Below, in pieces: positions 17,533 to 26,301 of a stretch of DNA of 64,000 nucleotides. How positions within the stretch are numbered: the stretch's first letter is position 1; each line of letters starts with the position of its first letter. The DNA lies in contig NZ_KE150412.1 of NCBI RefSeq assembly GCF_000411255.1, positions 2,280,310 to 2,344,309 of the forward strand, given 5' to 3'. Made by a program: the position numbers and the translations under genes. The notes under the pieces are model-generated. The model had not been told where the DNA came from and made no database searches. It saw only the letters and a program-made list of their open reading frames with translations. This DNA is from Paenibacillus sp. HGH0039 (lineage in GTDB: Bacteria > Bacillota > Bacilli > Paenibacillales > NBRC-103111).

Positions 17533-19143
17533 TTACTGCTTGCCTTCGCGTCCCGCACGGAATTCCGTCGGCGTCTGCCCCGTGTATTTTTTGAACAGTT
17601 GGCTGAAATATTTAATATCCTCGTAGCCGACCTTCTTGGCCACCTCGCTGACCTTGACGGGGGTTTCCCTTAAAATTTCGGCGGCCCGGCGAATGCGCTC
17701 CCTCATGACGAATTCAATGTAGTTTACGCCCGTTTCCCGTTTGAAAACTTCACTGAAATGATTCGGGTGAACATGCACGTGCCCCGCCACCTGCTGGAGA
17801 GTCAGGGTCCGGTCGAGATTATCCTGAATGTAGGCTATCGCCCGCTTGATATAGAGAACGCCGTCTTCCGACACGTATTGATAGTAGGTTTCCATAATGA
17901 CGCGCAGCCGCAGGTACAGGTTCTCCTGGAGATCGCCCTGCCCTTCGGCGCCCGTGCCGTCTCCCGGAAGCTTGTCTCCCTGAGCACGTTTGGCCGGGTC
18001 CTGATCGGGCAGACGGGGAAGCTGCGGCATGCCGAGCGCAGACGCGGTCCGTTCCAGCCACCTGTGGGCCGCAACGACGAGCGAATCCGAGTAAGCCTTC
18101 AGCGAAGCGGGCGTTGCCTCGGCGTCGGCAATCTCGCCGTCCAGCGCCTTCTGCACGAAGTGGCGCAGCTCGATCGGGTTGCCGTTCTTGAGCAGAATCG
18201 CCAGTTCCGATTCTTCCTCCTTCGAGCAGACCGTGCGCCCGCCCTTGCGGCCCTCCACCGCTTCGTAGGCAAGCAGCGTCTGCGCCCCCGCGAAGCCGCG
18301 GAACGAGGCGGCATAGACCGCCTCCCGGTAGGAGCGCGGCACCTGCCCCAGCCCGCTTACCCGCGAGCCTGCCGCGGTGAACAGGACGCACTTGAGCTTG
18401 TCCGAGACGCGGCCGAGCCTGCTGCGCAGAGCATCCGCGTCCCTGCCTTCCGCCCGGAGCAGGACGACGATGTCGTCTCTGCGCCGCAGGGTCTCGCAGG
18501 GCAGCAGCTCGCCGAGCATGTTGTCGACGGCGAACTGGAGCAGGTTTCCCGCAGCGCGGCTGTCGCCCCAGCCCTGCACGCTGATCAGGAGCACCTGCAG
18601 GCACACGCCCGCGGCCGCTTCCGGCAGGTGAGGCAGGCCGAGCTTGGTCAGCACCTGGGGCACCTGCTCCAGCGAATCGGCATCGTCGATGCCCTCGGTC
18701 ACAAGACGCTCCAGCAGCCCGCTGTGGAAGGCGCGGCGCTGCATATTATCCGCTTTGCGGGCATCCCACTTGCTCACAATGCGCTGCTTCGCTTTCATCA
18801 CGGCCCGGATAATTTCTTCCGGCCGGCTCGATTTCAGCAAATAATCGCCGATGCCGCCGCGGATAGCCTGCTGGACGTAAGCAAAATCATCGTAGCCCGT
18901 CAGCACGATAATTTCGCTGTCCGGAAGCATCTGCTTCACCTTCTCGGCCATCGTGATTCCGTCCATTCCGCCCATGCGGATGTCCGTCAGCACGATATGG
19001 GGATGCTCGGCGGGGGCGCGTTCCAGCGCTTCTTCGGCCGACTCCGCGGCCGGAAGAAGGCGGAAGCCCAGCTCCTCCCACTGAATAACCGTGCTTAAGC
19101 CGGTGCGAATAATCACTTCGTCATCGACAATCAGAATATTCAT
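17533..19143 (-). CDS. AraC-family response regulator (YesN type)
   Basis: A 536-residue regulator. The N-terminal receiver has the acidic pair DDE at 7-9 and the phosphoacceptor Asp in VLTDIRMGG (about 55). A 280-residue variable middle follows. The C-terminal AraC DNA-binding domain has two helix-turn-helices; HPNHFSEVFKRETGVNYIEF and YFSQLFKKYTGQTPTEFR are its signature segments. Its start overlaps the stop of the kinase gene (ATGA). It should activate the neighbouring sugar-uptake operon in response to the kinase. The middle part is GC-rich and Ala/Arg-rich, but the reading frame is continuous. Confidence 0.94.
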   Translation of the reverse strand: MNILIVDDEVIIRTGLSTVIQWEELGFRLLPAAESAEEALERAPAEHPHIVLTDIRMGGMDGITMAEKVKQMLPDSEIIVLTGYDDFAYVQQAIRGGIGDYLLKSSRPEEIIRAVMKAKQRIVSKWDARKADNMQRRAFHSGLLERLVTEGIDDADSLEQVPQVLTKLGLPHLPEAAAGVCLQVLLISVQGWGDSRAAGNLLQFAVDNMLGELLPCETLRRRDDIVVLLRAEGRDADALRSRLGRVSDKLKCVLFTAAGSRVSGLGQVPRSYREAVYAASFRGFAGAQTLLAYEAVEGRKGGRTVCSKEEESELAILLKNGNPIELRHFVQKALDGEIADAEATPASLKAYSDSLVVAAHRWLERTASALGMPQLPRLPDQDPAKRAQGDKLPGDGTGAEGQGDLQENLYLRLRVIMETYYQYVSEDGVLYIKRAIAYIQDNLDRTLTLQQVAGHVHVHPNHFSEVFKRETGVNYIEFVMRERIRRAAEILRETPVKVSEVAKKVGYEDIKYFSQLFKKYTGQTPTEFRAGREGKQ

Positions 19144-20900
19144 GCTGTCCCCGCCCCCTCTACAATCGGTATCATAAATGTAATCACCGTGCCTTCTCCG
19201 ACGATGCTGCGGATATGCAGCCCCGCCTCGCTGCCGTAATGAAGCTGCAGCCTCCGGTGGACGTTGCGCAAGCCGTAACTGCCCGGCACGACAGGCTCGT
19301 CCACCGCCGATAAGGCCGCCCGGATTTCATTCAATTTATCGGGTTCGATTCCTATCCCGGTATCTTCCACCATAAAAGTCAGCTCTGTGCCCATCCGCTG
19401 CGCGTAGACGCGGATGCTGCCTTTTTCACGCTGCTTCTGGATGCCGTGAATGAGCGCATTCTCGATGAGCGGCTGAAGAAGCAGCTTCAATACAGGCTTC
19501 TGCCGGATATCCGGATCCACGACAAACTCGATATCGAATTTGTCGGGATAGCGGACGGCCTGGATGGCGGCATAGTGCTCCGCATGAGCGACTTCCTGCT
19601 GCACCTCGCAGTACTCCGCGCCCTTGTTCAGGCTGAACCGCAGAAAATCACTGAGATGGCCGACCATCTCGGCGATCTTCATATCCTTGCTCATCAGAGC
19701 CATCCAGTGGACAGAAGAGAGCGTATTGTACAGAAAATGCGGATGAATCTGCGCTTGAAGAGCGAGCATGTCGGTCTCCTTCTTCCGCGCTTCATTCAGC
19801 TTTACCTGCTCGGTCAGCCGTTCGATCCGGTCGCTTAACCGGTTGTAGCTGCGCATAAGCTGCCCGACCTCGTCGGCCGATGTGACCGGAAGGGCTTTCA
19901 TAGGTTCCTCCGGATCGGTGTCCTTGAGGAACCGGGTCAGCATAAGCAGCGGCTTCGTCACGCGCTGGACGAAGAAAATCACGAGCGAGGCGACCAGAAC
20001 CACCGCAATAGCGACCGCCGCCGCGGTTAAGAGCAGCACGTAACGGTTCTGCTCGCGGAAGTTTTTGTACGGCATAATGCCGACCAGTTTCCAGTCCACG
20101 CCGGGCACCGTATCGTACAAAACCGTATTTCTATCAGCGCCCTGCCCCACATTAAAAGCCCCCGAGGTCCCCGTTATACCGGGCATACCCGGCATCCATT
20201 CGGACAGAGGACGGTTCAGCCATTCCACTCCGGGACCGGCAATGATATTGCCCTGTTCGTTCACGAGCAGGACGCTGCCGCCTTCGCTGATATTCGATTT
20301 CCGCAAAGTATCGGCAATCACTTGCTGGTCCAGGCTGATGGTGAGACTGCCCAGATGGGCGAATGTGTTCACGCTGCGGATGGGCCGCACCAGGGAAATC
20401 ATATTTTTCTCGCCGATAGTGGTCTGGTTCTTATACAGCGGCGTCCACCATTTCGGACGGTTTCCGGGCTCCGTATCTTTGGGACCCGGCCAGGGCGGCA
20501 TGCCGGAACTGACGATGCTTGTATTGGATAAGGAGGGAAGGTCTCTCGCCGAGTCTATGGTGATTTCGGCAATGTAAGGTTTCGAGAATGCCAGGTTGGT
20601 CAGAAACCCTATAATAATGGTAGGCTTGAGCGCATCCCACTGGGTATCGGACAAATACTGCTGCACATCTCTCTGCCCGATCAGGAAAATCGACATGTTC
20701 TCTACGTCCTGGACCATAAGCTCCATGTTGGTTCTCATCTGGGTCAGAAGCCCGAAACCGGACTGCTTCGCCTTTTCTTCCGTAACCGACGAAGCGATTT
20801 GATAAGAAAATATTCCGAAAGACAACAGCGGAATCCCTATGGATACCAGCATCAGAAATGATAGTTTCCGCTTCAGCGAACGGTCCAGCCAGCGCCTCAT
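19140..20900 (-). CDS. Sensor histidine kinase (YesM type)
   Basis: A 586-residue kinase. A membrane segment at 12-34, an extracytoplasmic sensing domain to about 290 (dCache-like; YVLLLTAAAVAIAVVLVASL starts the second segment) and a HAMP region come first. The His_kinase domain IHPHFLYNTLSSVHWMALM has the phosphorylated His in the HPHFLYN motif (about 390), and the ATPase domain ends with EDTGIGI and GSYGLRNV. It senses a sugar or the liganded binding protein and phosphorylates the YesN-type regulator. Confidence 0.93.
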   Translation of the reverse strand: MRRWLDRSLKRKLSFLMLVSIGIPLLSFGIFSYQIASSVTEEKAKQSGFGLLTQMRTNMELMVQDVENMSIFLIGQRDVQQYLSDTQWDALKPTIIIGFLTNLAFSKPYIAEITIDSARDLPSLSNTSIVSSGMPPWPGPKDTEPGNRPKWWTPLYKNQTTIGEKNMISLVRPIRSVNTFAHLGSLTISLDQQVIADTLRKSNISEGGSVLLVNEQGNIIAGPGVEWLNRPLSEWMPGMPGITGTSGAFNVGQGADRNTVLYDTVPGVDWKLVGIMPYKNFREQNRYVLLLTAAAVAIAVVLVASLVIFFVQRVTKPLLMLTRFLKDTDPEEPMKALPVTSADEVGQLMRSYNRLSDRIERLTEQVKLNEARKKETDMLALQAQIHPHFLYNTLSSVHWMALMSKDMKIAEMVGHLSDFLRFSLNKGAEYCEVQQEVAHAEHYAAIQAVRYPDKFDIEFVVDPDIRQKPVLKLLLQPLIENALIHGIQKQREKGSIRVYAQRMGTELTFMVEDTGIGIEPDKLNEIRAALSAVDEPVVPGSYGLRNVHRRLQLHYGSEAGLHIRSIVGEGTVITFMIPIVEGAGTA

Positions 20901-21017
20901 TTTCTATCCCCCGCTTGATAATTGTTCAGATCATGTCGAAATAGGTAGATAGCACCATCCTAACATACATTTCGGTCCGTTATCCGAACTTTTTAAGTCT
21001 TTCCCCGAGCCAGACAA

Positions 21018-21046
21018 TTTCCAATTATGCCGAAAAAGGGTATAAT
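21018..21046 (+). promoter_or_regulatory. Promoter of the B12-protein/hybrid-kinase operon
   Basis: TATAAT at 21041-21046 is a perfect -10 box; the -35 is poor (TTTCCA at 17-nt spacing), which suggests the promoter needs an activator. Between it and the ATG a hairpin GGCATC-CTCGC-GATGCC (about 21083-21099) stands directly before AAAGGAGG. Confidence 0.6.
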
Positions 21047-21120
21047 GGTAGAAACGTCCGAGTTTCCCGTCTACTAAAAAAAGGCATCCTCGCGATGCCG
21101 GCAAAGGAGGTCACCCTATC

Positions 21121-22203
21121 ATGAATCATGAGGAAACGGGCAGACGCCTTTTTCAGATGGCGGAGAATTTAGCGGAGTATGTGACTCAGCTTCAATATGA
21201 GTATCAGCCGGATCTGGCGGAACGGTTCGGCGAACGCGGACGTTTGCTGACGATTCAAGACTCCGGTTACAGCATTAAGTATCTGGCCGAGAGCGTATAT
21301 ATGCAAAGTCCCGACTTGTTCAATCACTACACATCCTGGATGACGGAGCTTCTGTCCGGCTACCAAGTATCCAGGGAAGACTTGGCGCTGAATTTCCAGA
21401 TGATCGAACAAGCGATTAACGCTCATTTCGGGGAAGCGGATTGCGCATTGATCGGCGAGTACCTCGAAATCGGACTCCATCAGATCCAATCCGCCCAGAC
21501 TTCGGAGACATTCTTATCCGAAGAACGGCCTTTCTCGGAAACGGCAATCGCTTATACCGAGGCTATCCTGCGGGCGGACCGCCGCGAGGCGTTACAGCTC
21601 ATTTTAACGAAGCTGGAGGAAGGCATGGCGATAGCCGACCTGTACCTCCATGTCTTTCAACCGTCTCAACGTGAAATCGGCCGGCTGTGGCAGACCAATC
21701 AGATTACCGTCGCACAGGAGCATTTGTGCACGGCTGCCACCCAGATGATTATGTCGCACTTGTATCCGCACTTGTTTGCAACCGAGCGCAGCGGTAACAC
21801 GATGGTGGCGGCCTGCGTGGGACAGGAGCTCCATGAAATCGGATTACGCATGGTCGCCGATCTCTTCGAACTGAACGGTTGGGACACCTACTATCTGGGC
21901 GCCAATGTCCCTACGCGCAGTTTGATCCGCACCCTTGTCGAGAAGAAAGCACAAGTAGTCGCCATCTCGGCGACTATGACGTTTCACGTGCATCTGGTGG
22001 AAGAGCTAATTGCCGAAATCCGCAGCAGTGAAGCAGGACAATATGTGCACATTCTGGTGGGCGGACTGCCGTTCAATATTGACCGCGATCTCTGGCGTAA
22101 AGTCGGAGCCGACGGTTATGCGGACGACGCGCAGGAAGCCATTCGGCTGGCGGACCACTGGAAAAACCACCGTATCGGAAACGAATTAGCCCGGTCCAAT
22201 TGA
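21121..22203 (+). CDS. Cobalamin-binding sensor protein with CarH-type photoreceptor motif
   Basis: A 360-residue soluble protein. Residues 1-135 are a helical domain I do not recognise. About 140-225 is the B12-binding four-helix cap, with Trp190 and Glu200-His201 giving exactly the Wx9EH motif that in CarH/LitR contacts adenosylcobalamin and makes it light-responsive. About 226-345 is the Rossmann B12-binding domain, with ELHEIG (His238 as lower cobalt ligand), VGGLPF and GADGYADDA. Unlike CarH there is no MerR DNA-binding domain, so signalling must go through a partner. The hybrid kinase gene 33 nt downstream is the obvious one. AAAGGAGGT precedes the ATG. Confidence 0.88.
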   Translation: MNHEETGRRLFQMAENLAEYVTQLQYEYQPDLAERFGERGRLLTIQDSGYSIKYLAESVYMQSPDLFNHYTSWMTELLSGYQVSREDLALNFQMIEQAINAHFGEADCALIGEYLEIGLHQIQSAQTSETFLSEERPFSETAIAYTEAILRADRREALQLILTKLEEGMAIADLYLHVFQPSQREIGRLWQTNQITVAQEHLCTAATQMIMSHLYPHLFATERSGNTMVAACVGQELHEIGLRMVADLFELNGWDTYYLGANVPTRSLIRTLVEKKAQVVAISATMTFHVHLVEELIAEIRSSEAGQYVHILVGGLPFNIDRDLWRKVGADGYADDAQEAIRLADHWKNHRIGNELARSN

Positions 22204-22236
22204 GACCGCTCGTTTACCGAGGAAGGAGGATTCTAC

Positions 22237-23979
22237 GTGGATCCCAATATGAAAACAGAGGACGAACGCCTGGAAATCACTCATTACCGCCAAACGATCG
22301 AGAAGCTTTCCCAGCAGGTCATTCAGGCGAGACAGCGCGAAGAACAAGCCCTTACCCAATTCAGCTCCCTGAACAACGAGCTGATCACGCTGCAAAGGCA
22401 GCTTTCCAAAACAAATGTGGAACTGGTACAGTCCAAGGCGGAAGCCGAAAGAGCCAACGAGGCGAAAAGCATGTTTCTTGCCACCATGAGCCATGAAATC
22501 CGCACACCTATGAACGGCATTCTCGGTATGGCCGAGCTCCTCGCCGACACGCTGCAGACCGAAGAACAGAAACAGTCCATCGCGATTATAGAAGAATCCG
22601 CTTCGCTTCTCCTGACGATCATCAACGATATTCTCGATCTTTCCAAAATCGAAGCCGGCCATATGCAGCCGGAGCCGGAAACCTTCGAGGTCCGAAAACT
22701 CCTTAATCACGCCCTGAGACTCCTGGAGCCGAACGCTTCCCGCAAGCGAAATAAGCTGAGGGGGAGCGTCGATGAATCCGTCGGCCAATTTTTGACCGGA
22801 GATGCAGGAAGAATCCGACAAATTCTGATTAATTTAGCGGGAAATGCCATCAAGTTTACCGATGACGGCGAGGTTCATATCCGGATCCGCCTGCTGCAAA
22901 GCTCGGCCACCTCCCAGACTCTGCGCTTCGAAGTGACGGATACGGGAGTGGGCATCCCGGAAGAACACGTCAATCGTGTGTTCGAGCCGTTTTACCAGGC
23001 CCATACCCAGCGGGAAGACGCCCAGAAGAGTACCGGCCTCGGTTTATCGATCTGCAAACGGCTTGTCGAGTGGATGGAAGGCCGCATCGACGTGACGAGC
23101 AAGGTAGGCATAGGCTCCTCCTTCTGGTTCGAGCTGCAGCTCGCGATTCCGTCGGAAGCCGAGTACCGTCAGGAAGCCGCGGCCGCGCTGCAGACTACCG
23201 GAAGCGGCATCGGCCCCGCCTTCACGGACGAAGAACGGAGTCAGCCTCTCCTGCTCGTCGAAGACAACGCCATCAACCGTCAGGTCGCCCTCCTCCAGCT
23301 TCAGAAGCTGGGCTTCATGCATATCGACACGGCGAGCAATGGCGAGGAAGCTCTGGAAGCGCGCTCCCGCAAAGATTATTCGCTCGTGCTGATGGATTCG
23401 CAGATGCCCGTCATGGACGGACTCCAGGCGACTCAGCTTATCCGCGAATGGGAGAATGCCCGCCGGCATCCGCGGAGCGCCATCGTCGCGCTGACGGCAA
23501 GCGCCATGCAAAGCGACCGCTTGCGCTGCCTGGAAGCCGGGATGGACGACTTCTTGACGAAGCCGATCCAGCTCTCGAAGCTCCAGTCCGTCATCCGCAG
23601 ATGGCTTCCCGCCGGTCCGCCCGAGCCCGTGAACGAGCATGTGCTCATACCGGAGGTGATCCAGGAGCTCAACGGGCTGGATGAACCCGGCTCACCCGGC
23701 GTGCTGGCCATGCTGCTCGGCATGTACCAGGAACAGACGCCTTCCAAGCTGAATCAGCTGGAAGAAAAAATGCGGGCGGGCGATTTGACCGCCGTCCAAT
23801 ATATCGCCCATGACCTTAAATCGACAAGTCTTAGCCTGGGGATCGATCAATTCTCGAAGCTGATCGAGAGAATCGAAAATCAGGCCAAGAACGGAACCGT
23901 TCATCTATCGGGCACCATCTTTAAAGAGCTGTGGCAGGCGTACGATAAAGCTTGCCGGGAACTCAAAGCACTTCTCTAA
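22237..23979 (+). CDS. Hybrid histidine kinase (HK-REC-Hpt), partner of the B12 sensor
   Basis: A 580-residue soluble kinase without membrane segments. A coiled coil (about 10-75) leads into HisKA with [10 protein letters not shown] (His86), HATPase_c with [16 protein letters not shown] and TGLGLSI, a receiver domain (336-455) with Asp387 in [11 protein letters not shown], and a C-terminal Hpt with AHDLKSTS (His525). It lacks any sensor domain of its own, which fits taking its signal from the cobalamin protein. The relay must end on a response regulator encoded elsewhere. The start is GTG at 22237 with AGGAGG 7 nt before it. Confidence 0.92.
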   Translation: MDPNMKTEDERLEITHYRQTIEKLSQQVIQARQREEQALTQFSSLNNELITLQRQLSKTNVELVQSKAEAERANEAKSMFLATMSHEIRTPMNGILGMAELLADTLQTEEQKQSIAIIEESASLLLTIINDILDLSKIEAGHMQPEPETFEVRKLLNHALRLLEPNASRKRNKLRGSVDESVGQFLTGDAGRIRQILINLAGNAIKFTDDGEVHIRIRLLQSSATSQTLRFEVTDTGVGIPEEHVNRVFEPFYQAHTQREDAQKSTGLGLSICKRLVEWMEGRIDVTSKVGIGSSFWFELQLAIPSEAEYRQEAAAALQTTGSGIGPAFTDEERSQPLLLVEDNAINRQVALLQLQKLGFMHIDTASNGEEALEARSRKDYSLVLMDSQMPVMDGLQATQLIREWENARRHPRSAIVALTASAMQSDRLRCLEAGMDDFLTKPIQLSKLQSVIRRWLPAGPPEPVNEHVLIPEVIQELNGLDEPGSPGVLAMLLGMYQEQTPSKLNQLEEKMRAGDLTAVQYIAHDLKSTSLSLGIDQFSKLIERIENQAKNGTVHLSGTIFKELWQAYDKACRELKALL

Positions 23980-24051
23980 ATGTCCTAAAATAGCTGTCTA
24001 AAGGCTGGCGGAGAACGATATGAAATGTCGAAAACGAATGAACCTACCCTG

Positions 24052-24088
24052 AATGGCGTTTAAACTTCCTCAGTTTGAACGTCATTTT
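24052..24088 (+). terminator. Terminator after the hybrid kinase gene
   Basis: Fifteen base pairs (24052-24066 with 24072-24086, two G-T pairs) and a TTTT end. It closes the two-gene B12 sensor/kinase operon. Confidence 0.85.
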
Positions 24089-24203
24089 CATTTGCCGAAG
24101 GAGGATTGTCCTTGGTACACGGAATAACACCGATTTGATTCTCTCCCCGCTTCATTAATAGGTGCCGGAATACTCACAACATTATAGATAGCGGGGAATA
24201 TCA

Positions 24204-24821
24204 ATGACAAACGAGAAAATCAAGCAAGCGGCCGGCTATTTGGCGGGCAAGTATGAAGGCCATTCGGTTATCCTCTACGGCTCCTATGCGAACGGGGATT
24301 ATACAGACGAAAGCGATCTGGATCTTATGATCTTCTCGGATCGGAATTTCAAGAGAAACGACACCTCCCGGATAGACGGCCTGCTGCTCGATGCCTGGAT
24401 TCATCCCACATCGTCCATGGACGATCCGGTCCGTTTTCTGCATATTCATGATGGTGTAATTGTGACCGACAGCCGCGGACTGGCCGCTCCTTTTCTGGAG
24501 AAGATTCAATCCGTATTCGCGGAAGGACCGGAAAAATTAGGTCCGGAAGAGGCCGATTTTCAGAAGGCATGGCTTCAAAAAATGCTGAAACGGGCAGGAA
24601 AAGGTGACGCCGAGGGCGATTTCAGGTATCACTGGCTGCTTAAGGACAGTCTGGAGATTTACTTCAAGCTTAAAGGGCGTTGGTATTGGGGGCCGAAAAA
24701 ATCCCTGAGATGGCTGGAACAGCATGAGCCCGGAACCTTCCGGCTTTTCAGAAAAGCCCTCTCCCCACTCGCCGGACAGGAGGATGTCTCGGAGTTGATC
24801 GGGCATATTACCAAGAGCTGA
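24204..24821 (+). CDS. Nucleotidyltransferase-domain protein
   Basis: A 205-residue protein. GSYANGDYTDESDLDLMIF (about 26-44) is the GSx10DxD core of the polymerase-beta nucleotidyltransferase fold, with two metal-binding Asp residues. The C-terminal half is helical and rich in Lys and Trp (YFKLKGRWYWGPKKSLRWLE), as in minimal nucleotidyltransferases linked to a HEPN-like helical domain. It could modify a small molecule, RNA or protein; the substrate is not visible. It stands alone, with no toxin-antitoxin partner. Confidence 0.75.
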   Translation: MTNEKIKQAAGYLAGKYEGHSVILYGSYANGDYTDESDLDLMIFSDRNFKRNDTSRIDGLLLDAWIHPTSSMDDPVRFLHIHDGVIVTDSRGLAAPFLEKIQSVFAEGPEKLGPEEADFQKAWLQKMLKRAGKGDAEGDFRYHWLLKDSLEIYFKLKGRWYWGPKKSLRWLEQHEPGTFRLFRKALSPLAGQEDVSELIGHITKS

Positions 24822-25009
24822 CCTCCGGTCCGGTAAGGGCGTCCGAAAGAGCGCCCTTTATTCGGGCGTCCGGCGTAACAAGCGGGGATTGTCTCCGCTT
24901 TTCAGGGCAAGGATAAGCATTCGGAAACGGCTGCGTTTAAGACGAAATATGGAGGAATTTGTGTTCCCGGTCCGCAGCCTGTAAAATTTATAGCGTACCT
25001 TTCGAAAAT

Positions 25010-25037
25010 CCGGCCGGCTGGCCGGCCGGTTAGGAGG
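25010..25037 (+). promoter_or_regulatory. GC hairpin abutting the alarmone-synthetase ribosome binding site
   Basis: CCGGCCGG (25010-25017) and its complement (25022-25029) form an 8-bp all-GC stem with a 4-nt loop, ending 2 nt before TAGGAGG. This is a tight structure for a leader and could limit ribosome access. Confidence 0.5.
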
Positions 25038-25044
25038 ATTTATT

Positions 25045-25686
25045 TTGATTTTGGATATAAAAAATATGAAAAGCTGGGCGCATTTTCTGCTCACCTACAA
25101 ATTTGCCCTGGATGAAGTCGGCACGAAGCTGCAAATCCTGAACGAGGAGTTCCAGTTTATTCACGACTACAACCCCATCGAGCATATGAAAACGAGAATC
25201 AAATCGGCCGAGAGTATCGCCGCCAAGCTCAAACGCAAAAATCTCGAGATCACGATGGACAACACCCGCTCCTATATCCGGGACATTGCCGGAATCCGCA
25301 TCATCTGCTCGTTCTCAACCGACATCTACCGGATCTATGACATGATCTGCAGCCAGAACGATGTGCGAGTCGTTCAGACGAAGGATTACATCAAGCATCC
25401 TAAGCCCAACGGCTATCAGAGTCTTCATCTTATTATTCAGATTCCCGTCTTTCTGACCAACCGGATCGAGCATGTGCCTGTGGAAATTCAGATCCGCACG
25501 GTGGCCATGGATTTCTGGGCAAGCCTGGAGCACAAAATCTACTACAAATACAACGAAGGCGTTCCGGCCGAGATCCGTCAGGAGCTTAAGGACACCGCCG
25601 ATCTGATTGCCTCGCTGGACGCCCGGATGCTCGCGCTGAACAACGAGGTACAGAGCCAGAAAGCGCTCGTCAAACCGGAAGCCTGA
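25045..25686 (+). CDS. relQ: Small alarmone synthetase (SasB/RelQ, YjbM type)
   Basis: A 213-residue single-domain (p)ppGpp synthetase. RSYIRDIAGIRIICSF and KPNGYQSLHLI are the synthetase motifs, and EIQIRTVAMDFWASLEHKI continues the fold. The last 40 residues are a helical tail used for tetramerisation in this family. It transfers pyrophosphate from ATP to GDP or GTP during stress; no hydrolase domain is present. I use the TTG at 25045 because AGGAGG lies at correct spacing; an ATG at 25066 is the alternative and would lose seven residues. Confidence 0.93.
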   Translation: MILDIKNMKSWAHFLLTYKFALDEVGTKLQILNEEFQFIHDYNPIEHMKTRIKSAESIAAKLKRKNLEITMDNTRSYIRDIAGIRIICSFSTDIYRIYDMICSQNDVRVVQTKDYIKHPKPNGYQSLHLIIQIPVFLTNRIEHVPVEIQIRTVAMDFWASLEHKIYYKYNEGVPAEIRQELKDTADLIASLDARMLALNNEVQSQKALVKPEA

Positions 25687-25848
25687 CCGCCGGACCCGTT
25701 TTGCGGTTTCTCTAAGCGGGCGCCTTAGGGCGATTCGGGACCTGTATGCGGCGGCCGCCGCTTTCAGACAGCGGAACACAGAACGCGAACACCGGACACT
25801 TCGCCTGTAACGACAGCCCCGTACTCTCATCTGAAGCAGGAGTGAACC

Positions 25849-26172
25849 ATGGTATCGTTTATACTCACACTCAAAAGACTCGTCGGCGGTCTCTGGCACG
25901 CTTTTAAAGAAAAGGATTTTCAGGTGCTGTTCGTCCTGATTCTCCTGATTCTTCTGTCCGGCACGATTTTCTACACGCAGGTGGAGGGACTCTCCGTCCT
26001 GGATTCGCTGTATTTCTGCGTGGCGACGCTGAGCACGGTCGGTCATCCGAATTTTGTTCCCCAGACCGAGCTCGGCAAGATTTTCACGATCATTTACATC
26101 ATAGCCGGTACCGGACTCTTCCTGGGGCTCATCCTGCGGGTCGCCTACGGCATCATGACAAGCAAAAAATAA
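25849..26172 (+). CDS. Two-TM potassium-channel-like protein with altered filter
   Basis: A 107-residue protein with two membrane helices (about 25-44 and 77-98) around a pore loop. The filter segment is TLSTVGHPNFVPQT, so the usual TVGYG/TVGHG is TVGHP here. The Pro in place of the last Gly is unusual and may change selectivity or gating. There is no cytoplasmic RCK domain, so as a homotetramer it would be a minimal pore. The ATG at 25849 is preceded by GCAGGAG. Confidence 0.8.
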   Translation: MVSFILTLKRLVGGLWHAFKEKDFQVLFVLILLILLSGTIFYTQVEGLSVLDSLYFCVATLSTVGHPNFVPQTELGKIFTIIYIIAGTGLFLGLILRVAYGIMTSKK

Positions 26173-26240
26173 ACCGGACTCCTTCGGAAGAAGGGGTCCG
26201 GTTCACGAAGAGCCGCTTTCGGGAGAAGGCGGCTCTTTGG
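26171..26240 (+). terminator. Two consecutive hairpins after the channel gene
   Basis: AACCGGAC (26172-26179) pairs with GTCCGGTT, with CCTTC/GAAGG inside but no T run. AAGAGCCGC (26208-26216) pairs with GCGGCTCTT and has TTT after it. The second is the better terminator. A third stem, GCCCCGT/ACGGGGC at about 26261-26292, lies next to the threonine synthase end on the other strand. Confidence 0.6.
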
Positions 26241-26301
26241 CGTACGGCCGTAAGCAAAGCCCCGTCCTCCCTTCCGGGAAAAACGGGGCAGAACCTGTCA
26301 T

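Noticed and set aside
17758-19098. Plus-strand ORF of 446 codons opposite the YesN-type regulator
   Set aside because: Antisense shadow of a GC-rich gene with all AraC and receiver motifs on the other strand.
21055-21120. Cyclic di-GMP or cobalamin riboswitch before the B12-sensor gene
   Set aside because: The leader is too short and lacks the conserved core sequences; only a simple hairpin is present.
24204-24821. Nucleotidyltransferase as part of a MntA/HepT toxin-antitoxin pair
   Set aside because: No HEPN-type toxin gene lies next to it; the flanking genes are a kinase (with terminator) and the alarmone synthetase.
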